Assembly (NCBI RefSeq): GCF_900105385.1
Contig: NZ_LT629772.1
Location: 434,001-498,000, forward strand
Reading direction: 5' to 3'
DNA length: 64,000 nt
Source of the DNA: Microlunatus soli
GTDB lineage: Bacteria > Actinomycetota > Actinomycetes > Propionibacteriales > Propionibacteriaceae
Shown here one piece after another: positions 24,478 through 33,819 of the stretch. Numbering within the stretch: position 1 is the first letter of the stretch; each line of letters starts with the position of its first letter. Made by a program: the position numbers and the translations under genes. Under the pieces are notes generated by a model. It was not told the DNA's origin. It made no database searches and saw only the letters and a program-made list of their open reading frames with translations.

Positions 24478-27084
24478 CTACCCGGTGTTCTGCAGACCGG
24501 CAGCGACGCCATTGACGCTGAGCAGAAGGATCCGGCGCCATTTGGCCTCCTCGGAGTCGTTGCTCGACCCAGCCCTGAGTCCCCGCAGTGCTCGCAGCTG
24601 GATCAATGAGAGTGCATCCACGTAGGGGGACCTCAGCTGCACAGCCCGCCCAAGTGTCCTGTGTCCCGCCAGCAACCGCTCTTGACCGGTGATCTCAACG
24701 ATCCAGTTCCGAGTGAGTTCCATTTCGTCGAGGACGAGCTGGGCGAGGTCGGGGCGCTCACCGAGCGCGAGATAGCGTTCAGCGATTCTGCTGTCGGTCT
24801 TGGCCAAGGACATCTCGACGTTGTCGATCATGGTCGAGAAGAGGGGCCAGCGCCTGTATGCATCCCGCAGCCGTTGACTATCGCCGACGCTCTCCAATGC
24901 CGTCCCCAGTCCGAACCAGCCAGTGAGATTGATGCGTGCCTGCGTCCAGGCGAACACCCACGGAATCGCCCGCAAGTCCTCCAGCGACTCCATGGAAAGC
25001 CCTCGCCGTGCAGGGCGCGAACCGATGGCCAGCCACCCGATCTCTTCCTGAGGTGTGACGGTGGCGAACCACTGCGGGAATCCGTCTGCTCTGACCAGCT
25101 CGAAGAAACGCCGCCGCGAGCTTTCGTCCATGATCGCGGCGATGTCGGCGAAGTCGTTCGAGGCGGTCGCATTGCGCTCTGAGATCGACGGCGTCGACTG
25201 CAGCAGCGTCGCCGCGACGACCTGCTCGATGTGGCGAGCTGCGATCGTCGGGTCGCCGTACCGGGCGAAGATCACCTCGCCCTGCTCGGTCAACTTGAAC
25301 CGGCCGTCGACCGAGCCCGGCGGCTGTGCCAGGACAGCGCGGTTGGCTGGGCCACCACCACGACCGAGCGCGCCGCCACGGCCATGGAAGAGGGTCAGGA
25401 CGATCTCGTGTTCCTTGGCCCAGGCCGCAATCCTGCTTTGCGCGTCGTACAGGGCCAATGTTGCCGACACTGGGCCGACGTCCTTGCTGGAGTCGGAATA
25501 GCCCAACATCACCTCAAGCCGGCGGCCGGTCGCGGCCAGTCGGTCCCGCACCTGCGGCAACTCGATCAGGCCGTCGAGAACCGTCGTCGCGTTCTGCAGG
25601 TCTGCAAACGTCTCGAACAGAGGAACCACGTCCAGCACCGGAGCCTCGGCGGCCGACCCGAGCGCGACGTCGGCCAACCGGTACACGTTCGCGAGATCCT
25701 CGGCGCTGCGAGTGAAGGAGACGATGTACCGCCTCGCTGCCGACGGACCGTACCGATCCTGGACCGCGGCGATCGCGCGGAAGGTCTCCAGGACCTCTTC
25801 GCTCTGATCCGACAGCGAATCGCCACCGGCGATCTCGGCCAAGGCTGCGGCGTGGACGGCCGAATGCTGCCGGACCTCGAGCTCCGCCAAGTGGAAGCCG
25901 AAGGTCTCGACCTGCCAGATCAGATCCTGCACATCGCCGTAGGCTCTCCGGACGTCACTCGAGGCCAACGAATCCTGAACCACATGCAGATCCGACAACA
26001 ACTCCTCGACCGACGCGTAGGCGAGATCAGCATCCCGCCTCCGGGTAGCAGCGATTCGTTCAGCAATAGCCAGCAGAACTCGACGATGTGGTTCGTCGGG
26101 TGATCGGCTGGCGATCTCGTCGGTGATGTCGCCCGCCATCCGCCGCTGCCGCGACCAGAGCCTAGAGAGTCCATCCGACGGAGGCGTGGTCGCGGCCTCG
26201 AGCGTCAACGATCGACCGATCCGAGTCGCGGCCCGTTCCAGCCCCAACAGCACATGCTCGGCGCCGATGGCTGCTGCACTACGGGTGATGGTCGCGGTGA
26301 CGTTGGGGTTACCGTCCCGGTCTGCACCGATCCATGACCCCAGCCGCAGAAACGCGGGTACCACCGGCGGATGCGGGACGGTCGGATCGTCGGCGACCAG
26401 GTCGTCCAGCGCCCGATAGATTCTCGGCAGTGCGGTGAACAACGTCTCGTCGAAAATGCCCATCGCCGTACGCACCTCGTCCAGCGGAGTCGGCTTGTCC
26501 AGTCGCAGCGGTGACGTTCGCCAAAGCGTGTCGATCTCCGACAGCAGGTCGCGAGTGTTGACCGCCAGTGCCGGACCACCGGTCCTCGGGTCGTCGCGTC
26601 TGGCGATCAGCTCGCTGATCCGCCGAATGCAGGCGGCAACCGCACGACGACGCGCTTCGGTCGGATGGGCCGTGAACACCGGACGGAACTCCAGCGCAGC
26701 GACCCGGTTGAGTGTCTCCCGGTTGCCCAATTCTGCACGCAGCTTGGCGATCGCGGCGGCGGTCGAGTCCTCCTGGCCCGAACCGTTGCCGGATGTGGCT
26801 CGAGCACGCAACACGCGAATTCTGTGGTACTCCTCTGCCAGATTGACCAGATGGAAGTAGCAGGTGAACGCCCTCGCCACTGCTTCGGCTCGATCCATTG
26901 ACAGCCCGCCGACAAAGGCCTCCGCTGCGTCGAACGCCGCAGAACCGGCTTCGGTGTAGGCGCGGATGGCCAGTTCGCGCAGACGCTCGACATCAGCGAG
27001 CAGGTCCGGCCCGCCGCTCTCGGCGATCACCGTTCCCAGCAGCTCTCCCAGCAGATGCACATCCTGCCGCAGCGCCTCTGGCAT
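24478..27084 (-). CDS. ppc: Phosphoenolpyruvate carboxylase
   Basis: 868 residues from ATG 27084, the normal size for bacterial PEPC. FTAHPTEARRR holds the catalytic His, GADRDGNPNVT and GYSDSSKDVGP are conserved substrate loops, LFHGRGGALGRGGGP is the glycine-rich mobile loop and the chain ends QNTG as it should. It carboxylates PEP to oxaloacetate, replenishing the TCA cycle. An upstream in-frame GTG at 27198 would add 38 residues of low-complexity acidic sequence; there is no strong Shine-Dalgarno at either start. Monocistronic. Confidence 0.93.
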   Translation of the reverse strand: MPEALRQDVHLLGELLGTVIAESGGPDLLADVERLRELAIRAYTEAGSAAFDAAEAFVGGLSMDRAEAVARAFTCYFHLVNLAEEYHRIRVLRARATSGNGSGQEDSTAAAIAKLRAELGNRETLNRVAALEFRPVFTAHPTEARRRAVAACIRRISELIARRDDPRTGGPALAVNTRDLLSEIDTLWRTSPLRLDKPTPLDEVRTAMGIFDETLFTALPRIYRALDDLVADDPTVPHPPVVPAFLRLGSWIGADRDGNPNVTATITRSAAAIGAEHVLLGLERAATRIGRSLTLEAATTPPSDGLSRLWSRQRRMAGDITDEIASRSPDEPHRRVLLAIAERIAATRRRDADLAYASVEELLSDLHVVQDSLASSDVRRAYGDVQDLIWQVETFGFHLAELEVRQHSAVHAAALAEIAGGDSLSDQSEEVLETFRAIAAVQDRYGPSAARRYIVSFTRSAEDLANVYRLADVALGSAAEAPVLDVVPLFETFADLQNATTVLDGLIELPQVRDRLAATGRRLEVMLGYSDSSKDVGPVSATLALYDAQSRIAAWAKEHEIVLTLFHGRGGALGRGGGPANRAVLAQPPGSVDGRFKLTEQGEVIFARYGDPTIAARHIEQVVAATLLQSTPSISERNATASNDFADIAAIMDESSRRRFFELVRADGFPQWFATVTPQEEIGWLAIGSRPARRGLSMESLEDLRAIPWVFAWTQARINLTGWFGLGTALESVGDSQRLRDAYRRWPLFSTMIDNVEMSLAKTDSRIAERYLALGERPDLAQLVLDEMELTRNWIVEITGQERLLAGHRTLGRAVQLRSPYVDALSLIQLRALRGLRAGSSNDSEEAKWRRILLLSVNGVAAGLQNTG

Positions 27085-27616
27085 CTCTGAGACCGCATCG
27101 GAGCGCGATCCGGTCGAGATCCGGTGCGATGCGGTGTCGTCGGCGTCCAGTGGCTCTTCGGTGTCGACCTGCTCATGGTCGTCGCGTGATTCAAACACGG
27201 CCTGGAGAATATCGGGGGCATCCGCGGAACCGCTCAGGTGTCTCGCCAGAGCCCGGGCCTGACCTGCGCGCGCGACGCGAACGCAGCCGGCGACAAATCC
27301 GCGTCCGATCCGGATCCACATCTGCTTGGTGCGCACGGTTCGCCGTCGTGTGGGGTGAATGGTCAAGGCTTCTGTGGGTTCTCGATAATGTAGTTGACCT
27401 TGCCACAAGGGCAGGATGCAGGCTCAGCTCCGCGGGTGCAGTCAATCCCTCGATCGGAGCAGCAAGGGAGCAAGAATATGTTCCGTTTCCTCTCAGAAGT
27501 TACCGACGTCGTCGCGAGTTAACGTCCGGAGCTTTACGCGATCCTCGGCGAGGTCGCCGCCGCCGGCTTCACCGGTATCAAACATGCGTGTGCGAGACGA
27601 ACAGGTCGGAATAGGT

Positions 27617-27669
27617 TGGACGGTCCCGTCTCGTTTCGACGAGACGAGACCGTCCGCCATGGGCCGATC
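27617..27669 (-). repeat. Dispersed palindromic repeat, copy 2
   Basis: Hairpin arms GGACGGTCCCGTCTCGT (27618-27634) and ACGAGACGAGACCGTCC (27639-27655) pair over 17 bp with one mismatch around a TTCG loop, followed by GGGCCGATC. The reverse complement matches 21561-21614. It lies in the noncoding stretch upstream of the PEPC gene. Confidence 0.65.
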
Positions 27670-28250
27670 AGGGCCATGGGAAATTCTAGCCAAGCCGTTC
27701 TGACTCACCCCGTTGGGGCCTGAATGGCGTTTCCACGAGCGACTCGCTGTGCACCCGCTGTTCCTGTGGCGTCTCGCCAACCACAGACAGCGGACTCGCT
27801 GCTCGACCATGATCATTTCGGAGCGGCTTGGAGATTTCGCTGGGTCATGAGAGACGTCTTGCTTCCGGACGGCCACTGGGGCCCGGACGTGGCGGTGCTC
27901 AAATGGGTGCTCCTCCGGCGTTGGAGTACCGGCGATGGTCATAGCCCCGGCCTTCAAGCCAGCCGCGCCGTTGAGCAATTCGAGTCGCAGACCGCAGACC
28001 ATGATCGCTGTCCTTCTCCGGCCTGTCTTGTTGAGCGAGAGAACTCCGACTCTCACGATGTTGATCTTGATATTCTCCTTGGCATTCACGATCACCGGAT
28101 GCCCTCGTTTTGGCGACCGTATGAAGCGTCGTGCCGCACATCAAGACGTTCCAGCTCGTGGGCAATCGCCTTTTAGCATGCCCACGTCAGGCGGTCAAAC
28201 GTCCGATCCTGTGCACCGAGCGACACGTCCTGATCCTTGCGCTGCTCGGA
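27670..28250. other. No confident gene
   Basis: Open frames exist on both strands but show no recognisable domain, and no ribosome site makes one convincing. Part of the accessory zone. Confidence 0.3.
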
Positions 28251-28436
28251 CTACCGATGTCCCAGCAGATCCCAGAAAACCTGATGTCGCTCGGACAGCG
28301 CCATCGCCACCTCGCGCGACACGTCCGACGAGAGACGTGCAACGAGGTCACCGGGCTCGAGCCAAACCATTTCCACGCCCACCAGCCTGTCACCGGTATC
28401 AAACCGCTCTGCGAGATTCCAGGGCGCTTCGTCCAC
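28251..28436 (-). CDS. Small acidic protein downstream of a DNA ligase
   Basis: 61 residues from GTG 28436, with coding-like composition: AERFDTGDRLVGVEMVWL, then EPGDLVARLSSDVSREVAM and FWDLLGHR at the end. It starts 14 bp after the ligase stop on the same strand, so it may be the last gene of the DUF2188-ligase operon. No family recognised; start uncertain. Confidence 0.5.
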   Translation of the reverse strand: MDEAPWNLAERFDTGDRLVGVEMVWLEPGDLVARLSSDVSREVAMALSERHQVFWDLLGHR

Positions 28437-28449
28437 GTCGGTCTTCTTG

Positions 28450-29469
28450 TTAGGTGGAGAGGTCGAGATCGGTGGGGACCTCCTCGACGGCCAGGTCGGT
28501 GCGTAGCCGCAGGTAGCGCAGCCTATGGCGCCAATGATCGGGGCGGCCGTCGGCATAGGCGGCGGCAACGTCGACGCGAATTTCAGCAACGACGTCCGGC
28601 ACGACGCGCTGGTAGTCGCGGGCGGTCCGCTCCTGCCATGACGGCGGCAGCTGCGCCGGCCAGGGATGGTCATCAGCCGCTGTCCGGATCGCCGCTGCGA
28701 CAGCCGATGCCTCGGCTGGTTGCAGATCGACACTGCGGCCGGCGATGTGGAGCTCGCCGTCGGTGGTGTGGATGCGGCCGAAGACCAGCCCGTCGGGAGC
28801 CTCGAGAGGGCCGGTAATGGCGCCGATGATCACGTCGGTGGTGTCGTAGTGTTTGATCTTTTCCCAGCCACGCTGCCCCGGTCGGTACAGTTCATCGGCA
28901 CGTTTGGCCACGATGCCTTCGACCCCAACCGACGCCAGCCTGTCCAACCACTGCAGAGCAGTGTCTCGGTCATCGGTCTGCATGCCGACCATGATCATCT
29001 TGGAATCCGGGGAGATCAGTTCTTCCAATCCACGACGGCGGTGACGCAACGGCAATCGGATCTGTGCGACACCTGCGGTCTGCAGCAGGTCGAAGGCGAT
29101 CAGGTGGCAGGGTTCGCGACGAGACAGCCGCGCGGCGCCGACGGGGGTGGTCCGATTCCGCCGTTGTAGGGCCTCGAAGTCGAGATATCCCTCGTCCGCC
29201 CAACGCACGATCTCACCGTCGAGCACACTTGTCGGCGGCAGCTGGTCGGCCACCGCGCCGGCAATCTCGGGGAAGGCCGCGGTCAAGCTGGTTCCCCGGC
29301 GTGACCACAAACCAGGATTGCCTTCGGAGTCGGTCGCGGCGATGCAGCGGAAGCCGTCCCACTTCGGCTCGAACAGCCACCCCTTCCCCGCCGGAAGCCG
29401 ACCTACCATCGCCGCCAACATCGGCCGGGTATCGGCCGGCGACACCACGGGCCGGGCCGCCATCGTCAT
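28450..29469 (-). CDS. ATP-dependent DNA ligase (LigC-like)
   Basis: 339 residues. The adenylated lysine is K36 in EPKWDGFR; LWSRRGTSLT, LDGEIV, and GVEGIVAKRADE and EKIKH are the later nucleotidyltransferase motifs, followed by an OB-fold C-terminal domain. Size fits LigC-type repair ligases, which act in base-excision and end-joining repair. Its ATG overlaps the DUF2188 stop, so both share the stress promoter at 29723-29747. Confidence 0.9.
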   Translation of the reverse strand: MTMAARPVVSPADTRPMLAAMVGRLPAGKGWLFEPKWDGFRCIAATDSEGNPGLWSRRGTSLTAAFPEIAGAVADQLPPTSVLDGEIVRWADEGYLDFEALQRRNRTTPVGAARLSRREPCHLIAFDLLQTAGVAQIRLPLRHRRRGLEELISPDSKMIMVGMQTDDRDTALQWLDRLASVGVEGIVAKRADELYRPGQRGWEKIKHYDTTDVIIGAITGPLEAPDGLVFGRIHTTDGELHIAGRSVDLQPAEASAVAAAIRTAADDHPWPAQLPPSWQERTARDYQRVVPDVVAEIRVDVAAAYADGRPDHWRHRLRYLRLRTDLAVEEVPTDLDLST

Positions 29470-29687
29470 CCGCGTGGCGGGAACGGATCGTCACCGTAGG
29501 TCGACTCGTCCTGAATCCGCCCATCGCGGCCATGGATGATCACCTGCGACGGTCGCACCGTCTGCGCACGATGTCGGGCATCATCGATCGCTTCCTGCTG
29601 GGTCTGATGCGTGCTCAACTCCTGTCCGTTCTCCTCAACCCTCCAAACACCATCGTCGGGAACGACGTGAAACTGCGCGTGCGCCAT
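29466..29687 (-). CDS. DUF2188 protein
   Basis: 73 residues: MAHAQFHVVPDDGVWRVE, a central helix (AIDDARHRAQ) and VIIHGRDGRIQDESTYG, the DUF2188 pattern of a small antiparallel sheet with a strand from a His-Gly-Asp-Gly turn. One of three copies here (also 31454 and 63668). Coupled to the ligase gene by a four-base overlap. Confidence 0.88.
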   Translation of the reverse strand: MAHAQFHVVPDDGVWRVEENGQELSTHQTQQEAIDDARHRAQTVRPSQVIIHGRDGRIQDESTYGDDPFPPRG

Positions 29688-29722
29688 GACCTTCCCTCCC
29701 AGTCGGATCCATCGACCACGCG

Positions 29723-29747
29723 TTACCCACTCTGAGGATGCGGGAAC
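29723..29747 (-). promoter_or_regulatory. Candidate stress-sigma promoter of DUF2188-ligase operon
   Basis: Minus strand GTTC, 15 nt, GGGTAA, 36 nt ahead of the DUF2188 ATG. Confidence 0.55.
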
Positions 29748-30081
29748 GGGCGACCGCACCGCTCAATGTTGCACGCGTACAACAGCCCACGGCTAGCGCC
29801 GAGCGCTGTCCGACAAATCCCGAAGCGTCGCATGTTGCGTTCAGATGACGGTCTGGAGCGAACCTCATCGCCACCATGGTCCCGACCGGCATTCTGGCAG
29901 GCACCGCTGCGGAAGTGGTCAGAAGCATGACCGACAGTGCCTGCGGAGCAAGAGGATGCACCTAAATGAGTCAAGCCAGAACGGCACCTTCGGCGAGCAC
30001 TGCGTCGAGCACATCCGGACGAGCGCGGAGCCGCTAGTCGGAGAGATCGCTTCGTCGATCTCGACGGAGGATTCGAGCCGA
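29748..30081. other. No confident gene
   Basis: About 330 bp between the DUF2188 promoter and the IS3 element; nothing recognised. Confidence 0.3.
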
Positions 30082-30142
30082 GGGGACTGCTGCACGAGTA
30101 GGTGACATCTGATCTGTGATGTCTGTGGGCATCACTGGAAGG

Positions 30143-30439
30143 ATGTTGATCGTGCCCAAACCCCATCCACGAGAGTTCCGCGATGATGTCGTGGCCGTCG
30201 CCCGCAAGGGTGATGCTCCGATCAGTCAGGTCGCGAAGGACTTCGGCATCAGTGATTCCTGCCTGCGGAACTGGCTGGCTAAAGCCGATATCGAGGACGG
30301 CCGCCGGCCCGGGACGAGTTCGGCGGAGTCATCTGAGTTGAAGGAGTTGCGGCGTCGGAATCGGCTGCTGGAGCAGGAGAACGAGGTGTTGCGTCGGGCC
30401 GCGGCGTATCTGTCCCAGGCGAACCTGCCGGGGAAATGA
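30143..30439 (+). CDS. IS3 transposase OrfA
   Basis: 98 residues: a helix-turn-helix (APISQVAKDFGISDSCLRN) followed by a leucine-zipper-like helix (LKELRRRNRLLEQENEVLRR), the DNA-binding subunit of IS3 transposases. ATG 30143 has GGAAGG directly upstream. Its stop overlaps the orfB ATG; IS3 elements make the fused transposase by programmed frameshifting at this junction. Confidence 0.9.
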   Translation: MLIVPKPHPREFRDDVVAVARKGDAPISQVAKDFGISDSCLRNWLAKADIEDGRRPGTSSAESSELKELRRRNRLLEQENEVLRRAAAYLSQANLPGK

Positions 30440-31322
30440 TGTACCCGCTCGTCCGCGAGTTGGCCGTCGACGGCATCCCCGTCACGGTGACGTGCCGGGT
30501 CCTCAAGATCGCCCGCCAGCCCTATTACCGGTGGCTGGCCGATCCGATCACCGACCAAGAACTGTCCCGGGCCTATCTGGCCGACGCCGTTTTCGATGCT
30601 CACCGAGACGACCCGGAGTTCGGGCATCGCCTGTTGGCCGACGAAGCCCGCGCCGTCGGACAAGCCGGTTGTGACCGGACGGTGTGGCGGATCTGTCGAG
30701 ATCAGCAGTGGTGGTCGGTGTTCGGTAAGAAACGCGGCAAGAACGGCAAGAAGCCTGGCCCACCGGTCCACGACGACCTGGTCCACCGCGACTTCACCGC
30801 TGCCGGGCCGAACCAGTTGTGGTTGACCGATATCACCGAACATCCCACCGGTGAGGGCAAGGTGTATCTGTGCGCGGTCAAGGACGTCTACTCCAACCGG
30901 ATCGTCGGCTATTCCATCAGCGACCGGATGAGGTCCCGACTAGCCATTCAGGCGCTGGAGTCAGCGGTCCGACGACGCCAACGTGACGGTGACGACGTGG
31001 CCGGCTGCGTTCTGCATTCGGACCGAGGATCGCAATTCCGTAGCCGGAAGTTCGTTCGAGCGTTGCGCCGTCATGACCTGGCCGGATCGATGGGTCAGGT
31101 CGGAGCCGCCGGCGACAACGCGGCGATGGAATCGTTCTTCGCCCTGCTGCAAAAGAACGTCCTGACCGCCACATCTGGACAAGCCGTGTCCAGTTGCGGA
31201 TCGCGATCATCACCTGGATCGAACGCACCTACCACCGCCGACGACGCCAAGACCGACTCCACGGGTTGACACCCATCGAACGCGAGCTGATCATGAACAC
31301 ACCCGCCACACAGGCGGCCTAA
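30436..31322 (+). pseudogene. IS3 transposase OrfB, frameshifted near the C-terminus
   Basis: The rve-type integrase core is intact: Asp in WLTDITEH, Asp in LHSDRGSQF and Glu in AMESFFALLQKN. At about 31168 one base is missing (CTGACC for an expected CTGAACC). Translation then ends at 31269, while the alternative frame gives the expected tail HIWTSRVQLRIAIITW and TYHRRRRQDRLHGLTPIE to a stop at 31322. Possibly inactive, or an assembly error. Confidence 0.85.
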
Positions 31323-31453
31323 CCCAACTGTCACCAGTTCGTGCAGCAGTCCCCCCGCCGCCCCTGAGCCCGTGGGCGAGCAACGATGTCCACGCTCACC
31401 TGAACATTCATCCCGACTGGCCTTTGGGTGGCCATGTCCGTGTCCTCTTGTGG

Positions 31454-31717
31454 TCACCCCTGACAGCGGCGGGCCTCATTCGGGCCGGGCTGTTGGCTGT
31501 GGCTGTGTCCGAACCGATCGCCTGAGTAACTGGCCGTGTCGTAAATCTGGCCATCTGCACCATGCACCAAGACCTCCGATGGCACCTCAGCCTGGGCACG
31601 CTGCCTGGCTAAGCTCACCGCTCCAGTTTGCGTGTCGTGTTCGCTGATCATTACGCCGTCGACCTCAATCTGCCAGCGTTGTCCCGCCTGCGTTACGTGG
31701 AACTTTCGACCCGCCAT
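31454..31717 (-). CDS. DUF2188 protein
   Basis: 87 residues, beginning MAGRKFHVTQAGQRWQIE and continuing SEVLVHGADGQIYDTASYSG, the same pattern as the copies at 29466 and 63668, with an extra C-terminal tail (HSHSQQPGPNEARR). A stress-type promoter lies about 62 nt upstream. Probably an independent transcript. Confidence 0.85.
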   Translation of the reverse strand: MAGRKFHVTQAGQRWQIEVDGVMISEHDTQTGAVSLARQRAQAEVPSEVLVHGADGQIYDTASYSGDRFGHSHSQQPGPNEARRCQG

Positions 31718-31778
31718 CGGCCCGTCGCCTCCCCTGCCTCCGTCGTCAACTTGACCATCCCCGGCCCACGCCATCGCC

Positions 31779-31802
31779 ATACCCAGTGGGCAAGTTCAAA
31801 AG
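31779..31802 (-). promoter_or_regulatory. Candidate stress-sigma promoter of the 31454 DUF2188 gene
   Basis: Minus strand CTTT, 14 nt, GGGTAT; the -35 first base deviates from G. Confidence 0.45.
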
Positions 31803-32389
31803 CGTCGCAGCCGGATGAAGGTACGCAGCGCTCGGCGGACGACCAGCCCGAGCACGGTAGCTACGACCGCGGGGAGAGCATGCGGGGAGTGCTGGGCTGG
31901 GGGCGTTGTTCCTTCTCTTGGCTGGGTACGGAGGGAATAGCGCTCAAGCAACGAAGAGGTCTTGAGAGTTGATCGCACGCAGCCTCAACGGCTACCGCGA
32001 GATGACGGTCCGGCGCACATCCCCTGGATGGGCGTCGGACCGTCTTTTGTGGTGGCCCGTATCGCTCTCAGCGACGCGCTGCGGCAGAACTTGACCCAGC
32101 CCCAAGTATCGCTGCTCGACCCCGGCATGACGGCCACACCGTCCGAAGACGTGGCGTAAAAGGTCCATTCTCGATCTCCAACACGATCTGCCTGAGCGCG
32201 GCGGCTCGTATCGATCGAGTCTGGAAGCGCGGCGGACGTATCACCAGCGCAACAGCAGCCCGACGGTCAGTGGGTGCCGATCGACAGCTCAAGATTTGGC
32301 ATCTTGGGGCGCGCCGCCGACACCGAGCATCGGGCGATAGCCCAGCAGCCGCCAGCACAGACCAATGATGCGACGAGCTTGACGCGACA
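31803..32389. other. No confident gene; contains a strong hairpin
   Basis: The only clear structure is the terminator-like hairpin at 32003-32048. A 60-codon minus-strand frame has no ribosome site or recognisable fold. Confidence 0.3.
32003..32048 (+). terminator. Intrinsic terminator-like hairpin without an obvious gene
   Basis: GACGGTCCG (32004-32012) pairs with CGGACCGTC (32036-32044), with inner CGC/GCG and CATCC/GGATG pairs, then TTTT. Reading direction is plus. No plus-strand gene is recognisable for 680 bp upstream, the nearest being IS3. Confidence 0.55.
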
Positions 32390-33064
32390 CTAGCCTTCTA
32401 CGCCAGTGCTGTCATGCGGTGCTCCGACAGGCTTTGACTCGGGGGAACCGCGGTGACGAAGGAAGATCGCGAATACTGCCATCGCTGCTACTGCCAGGAA
32501 CTCTGACTGCCAATTCTGCAAGGTGCGGCTCCAAAAGTCAGCAGAGCTGACATAGCCCAGCCAGCTCTCGGGATCTTCGTACTCACTCAGCTGTTGGGCG
32601 TTGTAGGCGGCGCGGCCGGCAACCGACTGCGCCAGCCAGGACAGGAGGAAGATGGTCCCCATCACCAGTGTCAACGACCGAGAGTAGAGGCCCAGCCGCC
32701 AGCCGCCCGCTCGCGCCCATGCCGGCGACCGATCCGTGGCGTAGCGGCCGACCTGCTGATCTTGGTCTGATTCGGGTCCAGACTTGCCGAGCTCCTTTGA
32801 CTCGCTCGATCCGCGCTGGTACAGCCACACGGTTGCATAGATGTAGAGCAGGAACTGCAGGAACTCCGACTGCCAGTTCTCAGCGACATCGACTGCGAAG
32901 TCCGAGCTCAGGAGATAGTCCCCCAAGGTCACGGGGTGCAGACCGGAGGTGAGTTGCTGCTGGTTGATCTCGGCCAACCCGGCGATCGCCTGCCCGGCCA
33001 GAGCAAGGATAAGAATGGTCCCGAAGAACAGGCTCAGACTGTTCTCCCGCAGGAAAGTTCTCAT
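32390..33064 (-). CDS. DUF6766 membrane protein with duplicated halves
   Basis: 224 residues with two repeated units. Each has a hydrophobic helix, then a Q-rich loop (INQQQ; NAQQ), a Gly/Tyr region (GDYLLSSDF; GYVSSADF) and NWQSEFL followed by another helix. This internal duplication is characteristic of DUF6766. Four membrane helices in all; the central 30 residues are polar. Stress-region neighbour of the lipoprotein gene. Confidence 0.85.
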   Translation of the reverse strand: MRTFLRENSLSLFFGTILILALAGQAIAGLAEINQQQLTSGLHPVTLGDYLLSSDFAVDVAENWQSEFLQFLLYIYATVWLYQRGSSESKELGKSGPESDQDQQVGRYATDRSPAWARAGGWRLGLYSRSLTLVMGTIFLLSWLAQSVAGRAAYNAQQLSEYEDPESWLGYVSSADFWSRTLQNWQSEFLAVAAMAVFAIFLRHRGSPESKPVGAPHDSTGVEG

Positions 33065-33107
33065 CCACGACCCTCCCCTCTCAACCCAATGAGTTGGCGT
33101 GGCGTGA

Positions 33108-33191
33108 TCATCGTTGCAACAATCCGATGATGATCATGTAGGCCAGCCCGGCGGCGATGAACGACACTGTGAAGGTGAACACGATGCGCAT
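33108..33191 (-). CDS. 27-residue membrane micropeptide
   Basis: MRIVFTFTVSFIAAGLAYM followed by a short hydrophobic tail. ATG 33191 lies 1 bp after the stop of the lipoprotein gene, consistent with translational coupling. Single helix; function unknown. Support is positional, so moderate to low. Confidence 0.4.
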   Translation of the reverse strand: MRIVFTFTVSFIAAGLAYMIIIGLLQR

Positions 33192-33192
33192 G

Positions 33193-33612
33193 TCAGCTCC
33201 GCACCGCACACGAGTAGCGATCCTCCGGTTCGGCCTCGCACTCGGCCCCGGTGATTTTCCAGCCAGCGGGGAACTTGGCCAAGAACAAGACACCGTCCGG
33301 CAGCCGGGCCTGCGCGTTGTCACCCCACACTTCAACGGTGCGCGGGGCTCCCGTCGTCAGATCCAGTGCCTTTAGCGCCACGGCGCAGGGCTGCGTGCTG
33401 GTCTGTTCCAGCGCGCTGCGTGATTCCTGCGACAACAGGTTGCAGGCCGCTTCGGTGTCGTGATTGTGAACGGCGGCTTGAAAATTTGCTGCGGCATGCT
33501 GTGCAGGGAGCTGAGCCGAAGAAGCGCACCCTGACAGCAGCAATAACGACGGCACAATGACAGCACTGGACAGGAGCCCGCATCGCAGGCCGGGCTTTGC
33601 GAGCCAAGTCAT
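33193..33612 (-). CDS. Putative lipoprotein
   Basis: 139 residues. The signal sequence has a basic start, a hydrophobic core (LLSSAVIVPSLLLL) and a lipobox LSGC with Cys at about residue 26, so it is lipidated and anchored to the outer face of the membrane. The mature part has two paired Cys and no known domain. ATG 33612 has GGAAGGAAGG upstream. Operon with the micropeptide and possibly DUF6766. Confidence 0.75.
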   Translation of the reverse strand: MTWLAKPGLRCGLLSSAVIVPSLLLLSGCASSAQLPAQHAAANFQAAVHNHDTEAACNLLSQESRSALEQTSTQPCAVALKALDLTTGAPRTVEVWGDNAQARLPDGVLFLAKFPAGWKITGAECEAEPEDRYSCAVRS

Positions 33613-33734
33613 GCTTGCCTTCCTTCCCGAGCGGCGTTGTCCGCGCGTGAACTCAGACGACCCATTGGGCGCGCCAGCTGCCAATCGCAATCGCACCGAT
33701 GCGATGTCCGCTTGGAGTGCCTCCTACGTTGTGT

Positions 33735-33760
33735 ATACCCCACAACGGGCGGCTCACACC
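33735..33760 (-). promoter_or_regulatory. Possible stress-sigma promoter of the lipoprotein gene
   Basis: Minus strand GGTG, 16 nt, GGGTAT, about 120 nt ahead of the lipoprotein ATG; the -35 half is weak. Confidence 0.3.
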
Positions 33761-33813
33761 TTCAGTAGCATTTCGGCAGTTCGGTCCGGCAGAAGACGAG
33801 TCAGCGCGGGGCC

Positions 33814-33819
33814 CCTAGA
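33814..33819. repeat. IS481 target-site duplication, left copy
   Basis: CCTAGA, identical to 34924-34929 on the far side of the element. Confidence 0.75.

Larger units (their letters stand above)
30082..31354 (+). mobile_element. IS3-family insertion sequence
   Basis: The element is bounded by 26-bp imperfect inverted repeats, 30082-30107 and 31329-31354, starting GGGGACTGCTGCACGA and differing at three positions. It carries orfA and orfB in the usual overlapping arrangement. No target duplication is obvious. orfB is frameshifted, so the copy is probably not autonomous. Confidence 0.85.

Noticed and set aside
27493-28095. 200-codon minus-strand frame
   Set aside because: Coding-like in parts but no recognisable domain, start or neighbour.
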